Source: Paenibacillus sp. FSL R5-0345 (GTDB lineage: Bacteria > Bacillota > Bacilli > Paenibacillales > Paenibacillaceae). Taken from it: a stretch of DNA of 64,000 nt. The notes beneath the pieces were generated by a model. The model ran no database searches, was not told the origin of the DNA, and saw only the letters and a list, made by a program, of their open reading frames with translations. Position 1 is the stretch's first letter. Every line of letters begins with the position of its first letter. Position numbers and translations under genes: made by a program. The DNA lies in assembly GCF_000758585.1 (NCBI RefSeq), contig NZ_CP009281.1, positions 558,001 to 622,000 on the forward strand, in the 5' to 3' direction. Positions 27,363 to 36,516 of the stretch are shown in pieces.

Positions 27363-27432
27363 AGGGAGCTCCTATTTCTTATTTTCATCAAATTATACCA
27401 GATGATCACTATAATCATAAACCATCAACAAT

Positions 27433-27456
27433 GTCGCTGCTAAAGCGGCTTTTTTT
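27433..27456 (+). terminator. Possible terminator before second ger locus
   Basis: Short hairpin GTCGCT/AGCGGC (one G-T pair) with a five-base loop and seven Ts. The only upstream plus-strand gene is the DUF1361 gene 385 bases away, so its client is unclear. Confidence 0.55.
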
Positions 27457-27585
27457 ATTTTCAAAGGATGAAGTTTTCTTTCCCTCGCGTAGGAGTTGAT
27501 CCCTTTTCAGTATAATTTTGGCGGATAGTATTTAGTGAGACGGGGGATAATTTCTAGGAAACCTATTGTGACAGGAGTGGCTACT

Positions 27586-29136
27586 TTGGAGAAACAGACG
27601 ACAGAGAATAACCGCAAAGATTCTCAGCAAAATAAGAAGTCTGGGCAGACTCTAAGTACGTCACTGGATGAAATGATGGACCTGTTTCGGCAAATATTTA
27701 AGGACGATGGAACCCTTAGAATCAGAGTGATAAATAATGAGGGCAGTGAAGCTCTTCGCTTCGGGTTAGTTTATGTTGACGGGATGGTTGACAGGGAAAT
27801 GATCCAGTACGGAGTGATTAAGCCCCTAATGAAATTTGATTTTACGGCAATGGATAGCGGGAATACAGCTGAACTGATGGAAAAAATCCGGACGATGGTT
27901 ATTAACATTAGCGATGTAGTCTGCTCTACGAGTTTGGATGAGATGGTTAGCGGGGTCGTAGCTGGAAAAACACTATTTCTGATGGATGGCTTTGCGGGTG
28001 CGCTAAACATTAGTGCACAGGGGTGGGAAACGAAGGCTATCGCGGAGCCTTTGACGGAAAAAAGCGTCAAGGGTCCAAGAGAAGGTTTTACAGAGTCGCT
28101 GCTTGTAAACTTGACTCTCATTCGCCGAAGGGTGCAAAGTCCGGACTTAAAGTTGATTTATGGCCAGGTCGGGGTTCGTTCCAAAACAGAAACATGTATT
28201 TGTTATATTGAAGGTTTGGCCTCACCGGATGTTGTGAAAGAGCTGCAGAACCGAATTCAGCAGGTGGACATAGATGTTGTATTGGATACGTCTATTCTTT
28301 CGGAGCTTATTCGAGATGAACCCTTTTCACCCTTTGAAATGACGGGAAGCACAGAACGTCCTGATTCTGTAGTGAGCAAAATGATGGAAGGTAGAGTTGC
28401 CTTATTAATGGAAGGCAGTCCTTATGCAATGACAGTGCCCTATTTGTTTGTGGAGAATTTTCAGGCTAGTGCTGATTATTATATTAACTATTACTTTGGT
28501 TCATTTAACCGAATGATAAGGGTACTTGGGGCCTTTTTGTCTATTAGTATTCCTGCTTTGTATGTAGCGTTGGTTACCTATAGTCAGGAAATGCTGCCTA
28601 CTATGTTGTTGCTCAGTATTTCAACGTCGAGAGTAGCCGTTCCTTTTCCGACTGTGGTGGAGGTCTTGTTCATGCTAACGATATTTGAAATTCTGCGAGA
28701 GGCAGGAGAACGAATACCGACCTACATTGGTCAGGCGATTAGCATCGTAGGTGCGCTTGTACTGGGTCAGGCGGCTGTAGAAGCGAGAATCGTCAGCGCT
28801 CCTATGATTATTGTAGTAGGTCTAACGGGAATTATGGCTTTGCTCAACCCTAGATTGACGGGACCTCTAATCGTGGTAAGGTCACTTTTGCTGTTCGCAA
28901 CCTTTTTTCTAGGATTGTACGGGTATTTTCTGGGTGTGATCGGACTAGTGATTCATTTGATGAGTTTACGTTCCTTTGGGGTCCAGTACATGCTTGGAAT
29001 AGGCTCTATTCATCCGCAAGACATTAAGGATACAGCTATAAGGGCGCCGTGGTGGCATATGTATCTACGTCCGGCGATGATTGGGGCACGTAATCGAAAG
29101 AGAAAAGCGACAAATAAAGCAAGGAATCGGTCATGA
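27586..29136 (+). CDS. Spore germinant receptor A subunit (GerA family), second locus
   Basis: 516 residues from TTG 27586 (ACAGGAG 8 bases upstream); a GTG at 27535 is the alternative with a poor site. The N-terminus lacks the membrane segment seen in the first A subunit. GerA-domain motifs include DEMMDLFRQIFKDDGTLRIR, FSPFEMTGSTERPDSVVSKM and the membrane part GQAISIVGALVLGQAAVEAR. It forms the inner-membrane receptor with the downstream C, D and B genes. It overlaps the C gene by four bases. Confidence 0.95.
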   Translation: MEKQTTENNRKDSQQNKKSGQTLSTSLDEMMDLFRQIFKDDGTLRIRVINNEGSEALRFGLVYVDGMVDREMIQYGVIKPLMKFDFTAMDSGNTAELMEKIRTMVINISDVVCSTSLDEMVSGVVAGKTLFLMDGFAGALNISAQGWETKAIAEPLTEKSVKGPREGFTESLLVNLTLIRRRVQSPDLKLIYGQVGVRSKTETCICYIEGLASPDVVKELQNRIQQVDIDVVLDTSILSELIRDEPFSPFEMTGSTERPDSVVSKMMEGRVALLMEGSPYAMTVPYLFVENFQASADYYINYYFGSFNRMIRVLGAFLSISIPALYVALVTYSQEMLPTMLLLSISTSRVAVPFPTVVEVLFMLTIFEILREAGERIPTYIGQAISIVGALVLGQAAVEARIVSAPMIIVVGLTGIMALLNPRLTGPLIVVRSLLLFATFFLGLYGYFLGVIGLVIHLMSLRSFGVQYMLGIGSIHPQDIKDTAIRAPWWHMYLRPAMIGARNRKRKATNKARNRS

Positions 29137-30287
29137 GGAAAATGAAAAGAGGATTGCTAGCTTGTATATCGCTATTATTTCTGATCAGTATCTTAGGCTG
29201 TTGGGATTACACCGAGATTGAAGATAGGGCAGTTGTAGCAGGCATTGGCATCGATAAAGATTCTGACGGTAAGCTGTTAGCGACGGTCGAAATCGTGGAT
29301 ACGAAAGAGGGGATGAAATCTAGTCAAGCGGGTTATAAGATGGTTAGTCTTTCAGGTAAAACGATGTTTGATATTGTACGAAGCATGATTTCAATAACGG
29401 GAAAGAAACTATTTTGGAGCCATTCCAAGGCGATCATTCTCAGTGAGGAGGTAGCAAAGGAAGGGGCTGTAAAAGTGATTGATTGGTATAACAGAGATAC
29501 AGAAACTCGGTCGGATGTTTACGTGTTTGTGTCTAAAGGGAAGAAGGCTCAGGAAGTAATCAATTTAAACAGCTCAACAGAGACTATTATGTCATATGGT
29601 CTTGCGCAGCAGATGGCGATTGAAAAAAATGTGAGTACGGCTCCGGTTGTGGAGATTTGGGACTTTATCGAAAAGCTGGAGACACCCGGGGATTGTGCTA
29701 TAGCTCCTCTTGTATATATTCATGAAAAAAACGGTCAGAAGAATCCACGTGTTAGTGGAACAGCTATATTCAAAATGGACAAAATGATTGGCAAGCTAAG
29801 CGGTGATGAGACCAAGTACATGTTGTTTGTTAAAGATGATATTAAGGGAGGGGTGTTAACCGTGAATAATGAAGAGGGAACCCCCGACTTTACACTTGAG
29901 ATTTTCTCTAATGAAACAAAGATAAAGCCTGTTTGGGTCAACGGTAAGCTCCAATTACAGATTCAAACGATCACACATACCGGGCTTGATGAGGTGATGA
30001 CTACTGAAGGATTTACGAGTCTAAATAGTAAGAACGTTATAGAAAAGCGTGCTGCAAAGGAATTAGAGGAGAATATGCGCTCTGTAATTAAGAGGGTGCA
30101 GTCGGATTATCATACCGATATTTTTGGATTTGGGGAGAAAATCCATGAGAATATGCCTAAGACCTGGTCCGAGCTAGATAAAGATTGGGAACGGGAATTC
30201 TCTGATCTAGATGTGGTTGTAAATTCAACAATAATTATTGAGAGCAGTGCTCAAAACTCAAGATCTATCCAGATCCATCAAGAGTAG
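29133..30287 (+). CDS. Spore germinant receptor C subunit (Ger(x)C lipoprotein), second locus
   Basis: 384 residues with a lipoprotein signal, MKRGLLACISLLFLISILGC, the lipidated Cys being followed by WDY. The Ger(x)C domain follows (EIEDRAVVAGIGIDKDSDGK near the start; HTDIFGFGEKIHENMPKTW near the end), matching the first locus in layout. The ATG overlaps the A gene stop. The gene order here is A-C-D-B, unlike A-B-C at 13-17 kb. Confidence 0.94.
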   Translation: MRKMKRGLLACISLLFLISILGCWDYTEIEDRAVVAGIGIDKDSDGKLLATVEIVDTKEGMKSSQAGYKMVSLSGKTMFDIVRSMISITGKKLFWSHSKAIILSEEVAKEGAVKVIDWYNRDTETRSDVYVFVSKGKKAQEVINLNSSTETIMSYGLAQQMAIEKNVSTAPVVEIWDFIEKLETPGDCAIAPLVYIHEKNGQKNPRVSGTAIFKMDKMIGKLSGDETKYMLFVKDDIKGGVLTVNNEEGTPDFTLEIFSNETKIKPVWVNGKLQLQIQTITHTGLDEVMTTEGFTSLNSKNVIEKRAAKELEENMRSVIKRVQSDYHTDIFGFGEKIHENMPKTWSELDKDWEREFSDLDVVVNSTIIIESSAQNSRSIQIHQE

Positions 30288-30295
30288 GTGATTAA

Positions 30296-30499
30296 TTGGC
30301 TGTTATCGTTGTGCTGATCTACTTTTTTGTTGTACTGTTGGACCCTTACGGATTGTTAAAGCAAGGGATGAAACGTGATTTTTATGTGTGTAGTACACTG
30401 TGTCTGTTTTCATTCTGTATTGCTTTTGCATTGGCCATGAAATGGCAGCTTCCTAGTCCTTCGCCTTTAATTGTAAGCTGGATCAGCAAGTTATTCTAG
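30296..30499 (+). CDS. Small two-helix membrane protein, germinant receptor D-like subunit
   Basis: 67 residues from TTG 30296 (AGTAGGTGATT upstream). Two hydrophobic helices (AVIVVLIYFFVVLLDPYGLL and TLCLFSFCIAFALAM) are joined by a short basic loop. Small two-helix D proteins coded inside ger operons have been reported in Bacillus species to modulate receptor output. Position between C and B and the topology fit. Sequence identity to a known D subunit cannot be confirmed here. Confidence 0.72.
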   Translation: MAVIVVLIYFFVVLLDPYGLLKQGMKRDFYVCSTLCLFSFCIAFALAMKWQLPSPSPLIVSWISKLF

Positions 30500-30524
30500 T
30501 TACAAGCCAAGAGGAGATTTAAGC

Positions 30525-31631
30525 ATGAAAAAAGAGATCATACCCACAGGGCATTCTATAAGTATTGTTGTTCTATTTATTATTGGGACCTCACTATTCA
30601 TGGGACTGCCGGGAAAATCGGGCAACAGTAGCTGGATTGCTCTGCTTATGGCCATATCGCTAACGGTTCCCCTGCTGTTTATGTACGCCAGATTTCATGT
30701 GCTTTTTCCGGGTAAGGATCTATTTGATCTATTGATCACGGTATTTGGGTCTATCTTCGGGAGAGTAGTTTCCTGTGCGTATATATGGTATGCGCTGCAT
30801 ATGGGGGCGCTCGTCCTAAGGAATTTTGGGGAATTTAGTAAAACGGTTGCCTTGACAGAGACGCCTATGATTGCACCCATGTTATGCATGGCACTGTTAT
30901 GTATTTGGGTGGTTAAGGCAGGAATTGAGGTGATTGGGAGATGTGCTAAGCTATTTCTACTGCTTCTTTTGGCTGAGGTTTTTTTTATTGAAATCTTAGC
31001 GATCCCCAAGCTCAAGTATCACTATTTGAAGCCTTTTCTTGATACTGGATGGTCACCGGTATTTGCAGATGCATGGGGAACATTTACCTTTCCATTTGCT
31101 GAAATTGTTCTTTTTATGGGAGTATTCAGTCATTTGCCGGCAAAAGAATCAGCCAAAAAGATTCTGCTAAGCGGATTGTTGATTTCTGGTGGGGTGATTT
31201 TGCTCGTTTCTCTGCGGAATTTACTGATTCTCAATCCTGAAATTGTTCAAAGCTTATACTTCCCCTCTTATGTAGCGGTTAGTCGGATTAATATAGGGGA
31301 TTTTTTGACTCGAATGGAGGCATCCTCCGCAGTTGGATTTGTAATCACGATATTTATAAAGGCCAGCATATGTTTATATGTGGCTAGTGTTGGAGTTGCT
31401 AAGTTATTCAAATTGAAGAGTTACCGATCCGTTGTGCTTCAGCTGGGATTGATTGTGGTTTATTTCTCTCAATTTATCTTCAAGGATATTATGGAGATGC
31501 AACATTTTGCCTATACAATTTATCCTATATATGCACTTCCATTTCAGGTGATTATTCCACTGGTATTGTGGATTTGTGCTGAAATTATGGTTAATAGAAA
31601 TAAACATAAGCAGGTAGCTACACAGCAATAG
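30525..31631 (+). CDS. Spore germinant receptor B subunit (GerB family permease), second locus
   Basis: 368 residues, about ten membrane helices, APC-superfamily spore germination permease. AGAGGAG precedes the ATG. The helix-1 region is SIVVLFIIGTSLFMGLPGKS, with the small-residue break typical of substrate-binding APC folds. It differs strongly from the first B subunit, so the two receptors probably recognise different germinants. A terminator follows at 31646-31690. Confidence 0.94.
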   Translation: MKKEIIPTGHSISIVVLFIIGTSLFMGLPGKSGNSSWIALLMAISLTVPLLFMYARFHVLFPGKDLFDLLITVFGSIFGRVVSCAYIWYALHMGALVLRNFGEFSKTVALTETPMIAPMLCMALLCIWVVKAGIEVIGRCAKLFLLLLLAEVFFIEILAIPKLKYHYLKPFLDTGWSPVFADAWGTFTFPFAEIVLFMGVFSHLPAKESAKKILLSGLLISGGVILLVSLRNLLILNPEIVQSLYFPSYVAVSRINIGDFLTRMEASSAVGFVITIFIKASICLYVASVGVAKLFKLKSYRSVVLQLGLIVVYFSQFIFKDIMEMQHFAYTIYPIYALPFQVIIPLVLWICAEIMVNRNKHKQVATQQ

Positions 31632-31645
31632 AACTACGTTCGACC

Positions 31646-31690
31646 ATTCCTGATCTCTTGATGAGATTAGGAATTCTTTGATTTCTAAAC
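31646..31690 (+). terminator. Terminator of the second ger operon
   Basis: Hairpin ATTCCTGATCTC/GAGATTAGGAAT followed by TCTTTGATTTC. Confidence 0.75.
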
Positions 31691-31755
31691 TGTACCTAAG
31701 TTAGCTATAATGATAGATACATAGAATGGTTGTTTTAGAAGAGAGGGAAACAGGT

Positions 31756-32382
31756 ATGAACGTCAGCAACATCATTATGTCCTCTTATTGGGGTAGAGAG
31801 GTTAGACATAAATATATCACGCAAGGCTCAAAGACATTGGCTGTTATTTTTCCAGGTAAAAATTACTCGACTGAACGCCCTCTGCTAGATTATGCGGCCA
31901 AAGCAGCTCGGGAACATCATTGCGATGTCTTGCTGCTTGAGTATGGCTACCAGAGTGCGAGAGTAGGATTTAAGCGCGATGAAATGATTATTCTCATTCA
32001 GGAGTGTAAGGCGGCCATTGCATCGCTTCCTGACTACAAGAACTTTCTATTTATCAGCAAAAGTGTGGGGGCGGTCATCGCAGGGAGAATTGCAGAAGAG
32101 CTGGAAATACAGAAAAAGACGTCCCATCTATTTATAACACCATTACCTGAGGCGATTCCTCTGATTCAGCAAAGTCGCGGGACTGTAATTTATGGCGGGG
32201 GCGATCCTTTATTCAGTGAGCAGCATTCCGGTGAAATTAGTAGACTTCATCATTTAAAAGTGTATAGAATCGATGATGCTAATCATAGTCTTGAGGTAGA
32301 TCAGGTCAACGAGTCACTGGCCATTCTGCTTGTTATTATTAATTTTTATCATGAATTTTTCCGCGATGCATTAAGTACATAA
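31756..32382 (+). CDS. Alpha/beta-hydrolase-like protein
   Basis: 208 residues from ATG 31756 (GAGAGGG upstream); an ATG at 31726 has no good site. A hydrolase fold is suggested by TLAVIFPGKNYSTERPLLDY, the elbow FLFISKSVGAVIAGRIAEEL (Ser in a G/SxSxG-like setting), an acidic residue near GGGDPLF and a terminal His in DDANHSLEV. The substrate is unknown. No signal peptide. It starts a run of four short genes to 34102 with close spacing. Confidence 0.78.
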   Translation: MNVSNIIMSSYWGREVRHKYITQGSKTLAVIFPGKNYSTERPLLDYAAKAAREHHCDVLLLEYGYQSARVGFKRDEMIILIQECKAAIASLPDYKNFLFISKSVGAVIAGRIAEELEIQKKTSHLFITPLPEAIPLIQQSRGTVIYGGGDPLFSEQHSGEISRLHHLKVYRIDDANHSLEVDQVNESLAILLVIINFYHEFFRDALST

Positions 32383-32401
32383 TCTTGGGAGGATGCTGAA
32401 C

Positions 32402-32698
32402 ATGATTTTGGAAGCTGCGATGCTACAAGTGAAGCCTGGTTTGACTTCTGATTTTGAAAAGAGCTTCAAGGAGGCATCAAGCTTAATTTCTTCAATAGAA
32501 GGCTACATGGGGCATGAACTGCAACAGTGCTTGGAGGATGATCATAAGTATTTGCTTCTTGTGAAGTGGAGAACGCTTGAAGATCACACCATAGGATTCA
32601 GAGAATCGAGCCAGTATCAGGAATGGAAGGCGCTACTTCACCATTACTACGATCCATTTCCGGTAGTTGAACACTTTACCCGTATTAATCTGGACTAA
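32402..32698 (+). CDS. ABM-family monooxygenase-like protein
   Basis: 98 residues from ATG 32402 (GGGAGGATG upstream). Dimeric ferredoxin-like fold: MILEAAMLQVKPGLTSDFEK, ISSIEGYMGHELQQCLEDDH, YLLLVKWRTLEDHTIGFRES. This is the antibiotic-biosynthesis-monooxygenase type. It resembles other stand-alone members of unknown substrate. It lies 19 bases after the hydrolase and 14 before the APH-fold gene, so probably one transcript. Confidence 0.85.
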   Translation: MILEAAMLQVKPGLTSDFEKSFKEASSLISSIEGYMGHELQQCLEDDHKYLLLVKWRTLEDHTIGFRESSQYQEWKALLHHYYDPFPVVEHFTRINLD

Positions 32699-32712
32699 AT
32701 GGAGGAACTCGA

Positions 32713-33531
32713 GTGAAGGCGAAGCTTGTCGGGAAAGGTAGAACAGCTGAGATCTGGCAGCATGAGGATCAGAAGATTCTAAAGTTGTACCTAGAGGATG
32801 TTTCAGAGCAGAATATTAGCCGAGAATATAAGATCAGCCAGTTTGTGCACTCGCAGGGCGTCCGGACACCACAGCCATTTGAACTCATTTCTGAACAATC
32901 AAGACAAGGTATTGTATTTCAACAAATTAAAGGTCCCTCCCTGCTAAAGGTGATGGGTGAGAAGCCTTGGAAAGTTAGTATGTATGCCAGAATGATGGCT
33001 AGGCTTCACTATGATTTGCATAAGCTTGAAATTACTGAGGAGATCGGACAGCAGAAGGATATGTTGAAGTGGAATATCATGGGGGCTCCAATGCTTAGTG
33101 AAGATGAGAAGTCAATCATTCTGAGCTATCTGGAGAAGCTACCACAAGGAACTCATTTATGCCATGGTGATTTCCATCCTGACAATGTGCTTATGGACGA
33201 TCAGCTCTGGGTAATCGACTGGATGACAGGAGTGGTGGGAGAACCGGCGGCCGATGCTGCTCGATCCGTAGTGATGTTCAGTATGGGAGCTATGCCCCCT
33301 GGTGCCTCTGCCTTATCGAGAATGATGATAGGTTTTATTAGAAAGAAATTAACCAAGGGATACATTCGGGAGTATCTCCATTTATCAGGATGTACTTATG
33401 AGGACATAGACCGCTGGATTCTGCCTATCGCTGCCGCGCGTCTGGTGGAAGGACTTCCGCCACCGGAGAAGGAGCTAATAGTAAAAGAAGTTCGTAAACG
33501 TCTACAAGCCATAATCGAGGTCCCAAGCTGA
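32713..33531 (+). CDS. Aminoglycoside phosphotransferase-family kinase
   Basis: 272 residues from GTG 32713 (GGAGG at 8 bases). APH/choline-kinase fold: the catalytic loop is HGDFHPDNVL (H151, D153, N158) and the metal-binding Asp is in WVIDW (D169). The N-lobe Lys is in ILKLYLED. The substrate could be a small metabolite; resistance activity cannot be assumed since most chromosomal members are not resistance enzymes. It is co-transcribed with the preceding ABM gene. Confidence 0.85.
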   Translation: MKAKLVGKGRTAEIWQHEDQKILKLYLEDVSEQNISREYKISQFVHSQGVRTPQPFELISEQSRQGIVFQQIKGPSLLKVMGEKPWKVSMYARMMARLHYDLHKLEITEEIGQQKDMLKWNIMGAPMLSEDEKSIILSYLEKLPQGTHLCHGDFHPDNVLMDDQLWVIDWMTGVVGEPAADAARSVVMFSMGAMPPGASALSRMMIGFIRKKLTKGYIREYLHLSGCTYEDIDRWILPIAAARLVEGLPPPEKELIVKEVRKRLQAIIEVPS

Positions 33532-33556
33532 TCATGATAAGAAACGGAGTGTGCTC

Positions 33557-34102
33557 ATGACTACCTATATTGCATTGCTGCGTGGCATTAATGTCGGCGG
33601 CAACAAAATCATTAAGATGCAGGATCTGAAGACAATGTTGCAATCCCTTAGCTTTCACAATGTACGGACGTATATTCAGAGCGGAAATGTAATATTTGAA
33701 AGTGATGAGGAATCGGAGAGCTTTCTTAGCGGAGTTATTGAACGTCAGATTCATGAGGTGTTTGGTTTTGAAGTCTCTGTTATAATTCGTACACTGGCTG
33801 AGATGGAGAAAGTACTCGCAAACAATCCTTTTCAGCTATCCGAGCCAGAGGCGTTCAAGAAATGGTATGTCTCCTTTTTACCGGCTGAGCCTTCAGTCGA
33901 GGCGCTTGATAAGCTGCGTATTTATGAGGATGGAGCAGATAAAGTGCGTTTTGTCGGCAGAGAGATGTACATGTTATATGAGGTCAGTGTGAGCCAATCG
34001 CCGCTTTTCAAGGTTCCTTTTGACAAAATATTGGGTATGACGCTTACAGCACGTAATTGGAATACGGTGAATAAGCTCATTACTATGGGCAGGATGGAAT
34101 AG
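33557..34102 (+). CDS. DUF1697 protein
   Basis: 181 residues from ATG 33557 (GGAGTGTGCTC). The family signature at the N-terminus is TTYIALLRGINVGGNKIIKM followed by FHNVRTYIQSGNVIFES, and the C-terminal TLTARNWNTVNKLITM. DUF1697 proteins are cytoplasmic and of unknown function. It ends the four-gene run, with a terminator at 34132-34158. Confidence 0.93.
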   Translation: MTTYIALLRGINVGGNKIIKMQDLKTMLQSLSFHNVRTYIQSGNVIFESDEESESFLSGVIERQIHEVFGFEVSVIIRTLAEMEKVLANNPFQLSEPEAFKKWYVSFLPAEPSVEALDKLRIYEDGADKVRFVGREMYMLYEVSVSQSPLFKVPFDKILGMTLTARNWNTVNKLITMGRME

Positions 34103-34131
34103 TCTATTTCTGATTGCGATTTGAACAGAAA

Positions 34132-34158
34132 GGCGCCACAGTTGTGGGGCTTTTTTTT
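34132..34158 (+). terminator. Terminator after DUF1697 gene
   Basis: Hairpin GCGCCACA/TGTGGGGC (one mismatch) followed by eight Ts. Confidence 0.85.
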
Positions 34159-34179
34159 GCGTTCCGGGAGCTTTATTTA

Positions 34180-34196
34180 TTCAGCAAACATTCAGC
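34180..34196 (+). promoter_or_regulatory. TTCAGC direct repeat, candidate response-regulator operator upstream of ykcB
   Basis: TTCAGC-AAACA-TTCAGC: two hexamers with an 11-base period, the layout used by OmpR/PhoB-family regulators. An almost identical copy (TTCAGC-AAACA-TTCAAC) lies upstream of the OmpR-type regulator gene at 41837-41821 on the minus strand. Confidence 0.55.
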
Positions 34197-34308
34197 GTGC
34201 ACTCATTGAGAGTTAAGGTAAGGGTGAAATAATACACCTACGGAAAGATTGAGCCGGGAACACAGAACTGCCGGTATATAGATGATCAAAGGATAGGAGT
34301 GGATGGAG

Positions 34309-36438
34309 ATGAGTGGGGTCAAAAAAATCAGTTCGGATCTTATACTGTGGCTCATTTTATTACTTGCTGCTTTTTTGTACGGTTATGGGGTTTGGAATGA
34401 CCATTATGTGAATACATACTACACCACCGCGGTGGGAAGTATGCTGCAGAATTTTCATAATTTCTTCTTCGCTTCACTGGACTCTGCGGGTTCAGTAACG
34501 GTGGATAAACCACCGGTTACCTTTTGGATTCAGACGCTTAGCGCACTCATTTTCGGGCTGCATGGCTGGAGTGTGATTCTGCCTCAAGCCCTTGGGGGCG
34601 TTGGTTCTGTATTACTAGTATATCTGCTAGTAAAGCCTACCTTCGGTAGAGCGGCAGCACGTATAGCAGCATTAGTCATGGCGACTACTCCGGTAGCAGC
34701 AGCTGTCAGCCGGACAAACAATATTGATGCATTGCTAGTGTTTACACTGCTGCTCGCGGCATGGTTTCTATTCAAAGGAACGAAGAGCAACAAGATGGGC
34801 AGTCTTCTCACCGCATTTGCATTAATCGGTGTTGGGTTTAATGAGAAGATGCTGCAGGCATACATGGTTCTACCGGCTTTTTATCTCTTCTATGTCTTGG
34901 CTGCCAAAGTGAACTGGAAGAGGAAGACGGGGGTGTTGGCGGCCTCCACAGCAATATTGCTTGTAGTCTCCTTATCCTGGGCAGTGATTGTGGATTCGAT
35001 TCCCGCCAGCAAACGGCCTTATATCGGCAGTAGCGGCACGAATTCAGTGTTGAATCTTGCCTTTGGTTATAATGGCGTTGCCCGATTGACGGGGGATCGC
35101 GGGACAGGCGGAGGCGGAGGCGGGATGCCTCCTATGAACGGTGGCGAGATGCCGAATATGAATGGTGAAATGCCAAACATGAATGGCGAGATGCCCGCCA
35201 TGAATGGGGCAGGCGGTAATAATGGCACGGATGGTGGACGTGGAGCATTTTCGGGTCAGCAAGGCACAAATTCGCCTACGAATAGCCAGACTGGCGAGGA
35301 TGATGGAGGCTCACCAGGTCAACCTCCTAGTGGATCAGACAATCAAGGTCGGCAATTCGGAGGCGACGACGGCGGCGGGCGAGGAGATCGCGGCGGCATG
35401 AGTGGCGGTGGAGGCGGGATGTTCAATACGGGTACAGCAGGCCCGCTGCGACTGTTCCAATCAGAGCTGTCAGGACAGGCTAGCTGGCTGCTACCTTTCG
35501 TATTGCTTGGTTGCATTGGATTATTTGCCAATCTGCGGAGAAGGAACTTTACCCAAGCTCATAAGGAAGTGATCTTCTGGTTAGCATGGCTGGTGCCCGT
35601 TATGGGATTTTTCAGTATCGCAGGTTTCTTCCATCAATATTATCTGGTGATGATGGCTCCGCCAATTGCTGCGCTAGTTGGTGCAGGATGGTCAAAGCTG
35701 TGGACGTTATATCGCGAGCACTCTGGTGGGCTGTCTTGGCTATTGCCCGCTGCAACACTGGTTACAGCAGGTTTCGAGTGGTACATTGTTCATCCTTATG
35801 ACGATACAATTGGCAGTGGCTGGTCCATTGGTATTTTAGCTGCAGGCATAGTGGTTTCACTGGTGCTGTTAGTTCTTAAAGGCAAGAAGAAGTCCTTTAT
35901 TTATGCGACAGGCATAACAGCCGTATTAGTATTGTTAATTGGGCCGCTCTACTGGGCAGCTACTCCAATTACCTATGGCTTGAACAGTCAAACCCCTGAG
36001 GCAGGCCCGAGCAGTAGTGAGGGTAAAGGGGGGATGGGCGGCAACTCAAGCAATTTTGGACGTAATAGCGCCACAAGTGCGAATGAGAGTCTGTTGTCCT
36101 ATTTGGAGGAAAACAATACGGGTGAGCCTTATCTTTTTGCTACCTTAGATTATGGTACAGCAGCTCCGTATATCGTTGATAAGGGTGCTTCAGTCGTAAT
36201 TCTGAATGGATTTTCTAACTCAGACACCGTATATACCCAAGATAGCCTAAAGGCTTTTGTAGAGAGTGGAAAGGTAAAATACTTCCTGATCAATAGCGGT
36301 GGTATGGGTGGTGGACGCGGAGGTAACTCCGAGTTGACGACTTGGATCACGGAGAATGGTACAGAAGTTCCAACAGCTGATTGGGCAGGTAACGATGCAG
36401 GAAACAGCGGAACATTATACAAAGTCACTTTAAATTAG
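34309..36438 (+). CDS. ykcB: ArnT/PMT-family membrane glycosyltransferase (YkcB-like)
   Basis: 709 residues. ATG 34309 lies 9 bases from GGAG; an ATG at 34303 is only three bases from it. GT-C fold: multiple helices, the acidic loop in YGYGVWNDHYVNTYYTTAVG, and DSAGSVTVDKPPVTFWIQTL. A low-complexity Gly/Met/Asn/Asp insert spans about residues 262-375, with tandem EMPNMNG units, and a second Gly/Ser patch lies near 565-590. B. subtilis YkcB/YkcC form such a pair. It likely transfers a lipid-linked sugar to an extracellular acceptor. The ykcC-like gene follows. Confidence 0.88.
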   Translation: MSGVKKISSDLILWLILLLAAFLYGYGVWNDHYVNTYYTTAVGSMLQNFHNFFFASLDSAGSVTVDKPPVTFWIQTLSALIFGLHGWSVILPQALGGVGSVLLVYLLVKPTFGRAAARIAALVMATTPVAAAVSRTNNIDALLVFTLLLAAWFLFKGTKSNKMGSLLTAFALIGVGFNEKMLQAYMVLPAFYLFYVLAAKVNWKRKTGVLAASTAILLVVSLSWAVIVDSIPASKRPYIGSSGTNSVLNLAFGYNGVARLTGDRGTGGGGGGMPPMNGGEMPNMNGEMPNMNGEMPAMNGAGGNNGTDGGRGAFSGQQGTNSPTNSQTGEDDGGSPGQPPSGSDNQGRQFGGDDGGGRGDRGGMSGGGGGMFNTGTAGPLRLFQSELSGQASWLLPFVLLGCIGLFANLRRRNFTQAHKEVIFWLAWLVPVMGFFSIAGFFHQYYLVMMAPPIAALVGAGWSKLWTLYREHSGGLSWLLPAATLVTAGFEWYIVHPYDDTIGSGWSIGILAAGIVVSLVLLVLKGKKKSFIYATGITAVLVLLIGPLYWAATPITYGLNSQTPEAGPSSSEGKGGMGGNSSNFGRNSATSANESLLSYLEENNTGEPYLFATLDYGTAAPYIVDKGASVVILNGFSNSDTVYTQDSLKAFVESGKVKYFLINSGGMGGGRGGNSELTTWITENGTEVPTADWAGNDAGNSGTLYKVTLN

Positions 36439-36458
36439 GCGAATGTTCATAATATGAG

Positions 36459-36485
36459 GCGTGTTATGAGATGAATCTAACACGC
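36459..36485 (+). other. Intergenic hairpin between ykcB-like and ykcC-like genes
   Basis: Perfect 8-base arms GCGTGTTA/TAACACGC with an 11-base loop and only a T-poor tail. It is more likely a processing or attenuation structure than a full terminator. Confidence 0.4.
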
Positions 36486-36516
36486 TTCATTATTCAAATT
36501 TAAGGAGGAGCTGCTC

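Noticed and set aside
32713..33531. Aminoglycoside resistance gene
   Set aside because: Only the APH fold is visible; chromosomal members of this fold often act on other metabolites and no resistance context is present.
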